In this document: positions 63,831 to 64,000 of the stretch, piece by piece
How positions within the stretch are numbered: position 1 is the first letter of the stretch
Layout: every line of letters begins with the position of its first letter
Source of the DNA: Nectonema munidae
Taxonomy: Eukaryota > Nematomorpha > Nectonematoida > Nectonematidae
Direction of reading: 5' to 3'
Length of the DNA: 64,000 nucleotides
Assembly: GCA_030549495.1 (NCBI GenBank)
Contig: JAUIRK010000097.1
Span: 529,001-593,000 of the forward strand
The notes under the pieces: generated by a model
Databases searched by the model: none
Told to the model about the DNA's origin: nothing
Seen by the model: only the letters and a program-made list of their open reading frames with translations
Program-made: the position numbers and the translations under genes

Positions 63831-64000
63831 TTAAAACAATCATGTCTTTTTGTTTCAACTTGCTAAAAAATGTAGATCAAAATTGTATGTAAAAAGATAT
63901 GGCGAGAAAATTTGATCTTTTATCAAACCTATAAGTTAATTTTACCCTTATTTATATATAGACTTTTGAAATTATTTTTTTTTAAATATCATCTTTATTA

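Overview
The window looks like nuclear DNA from an arthropod. It is strongly AT-rich, has GT-AG introns, arthropod-type transposon relics and very long dinucleotide runs. One relic (about 2560-3640, minus) belongs to a repetitive gene family I know from arthropod genomes, including sea lice. A caligid copepod is a plausible source, but that is inference. No rRNA, intact tRNA, bacterial operon or CRISPR structure was seen.

The main content is one plus-strand host gene made mostly of intron. I can connect exons at 10311-10599, 58900-59004, 62178-62274 and 62342-63359. All phases agree (1/1, 1/1, 1/2, 2), giving a 502-codon serine-rich, probably disordered protein with a six-proline run and three (L/F)PR motifs. 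A 36-nt phase-1/1 candidate microexon lies at 56093-56128. Two further serine-rich exons, 50198-50389 and 51766-52335, join in phase 0 and end in their own stop. They look like an alternative C-terminus or a neighbouring or nested gene. Their upstream coding exon was not found, because exon 10311-10599 ends in the wrong phase for them. I do not recognise the protein family. GC-richer islands ending in good 5' splice sites (about 13.7-13.9, 30.9-31.2 and 36.9-37.1 kb) may be alternative first exons inside the 48-kb intron.

The rest is transposon debris. Region 1 (1-10 kb) holds a 2.4-kb TIR element with a decayed transposase-like gene, two small MITEs and tRNA-like SINE heads. Region 2 (10-20 kb) holds the first recognised coding exon, a hAT-like MITE with 8-bp duplications, and a cluster of a deleted BED-finger hAT, a MULE fragment and a zf-MYM-type transposase fragment. 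Region 3 (21-26 kb) holds a 3.5-kb foldback-like element with a higher-order tandem array. Region 4 (26-50 kb) holds a 255-bp pure TG run, two copies of a small conserved hairpin, a G25 tract and several MITEs. Region 5 (50-64 kb) holds the remaining exons, piggyBac-like and mariner-like MITEs, and an element whose inverted ends are tandem 20-bp units.

All calls come from reading the sequence. No database search, splice model or expression data was used.
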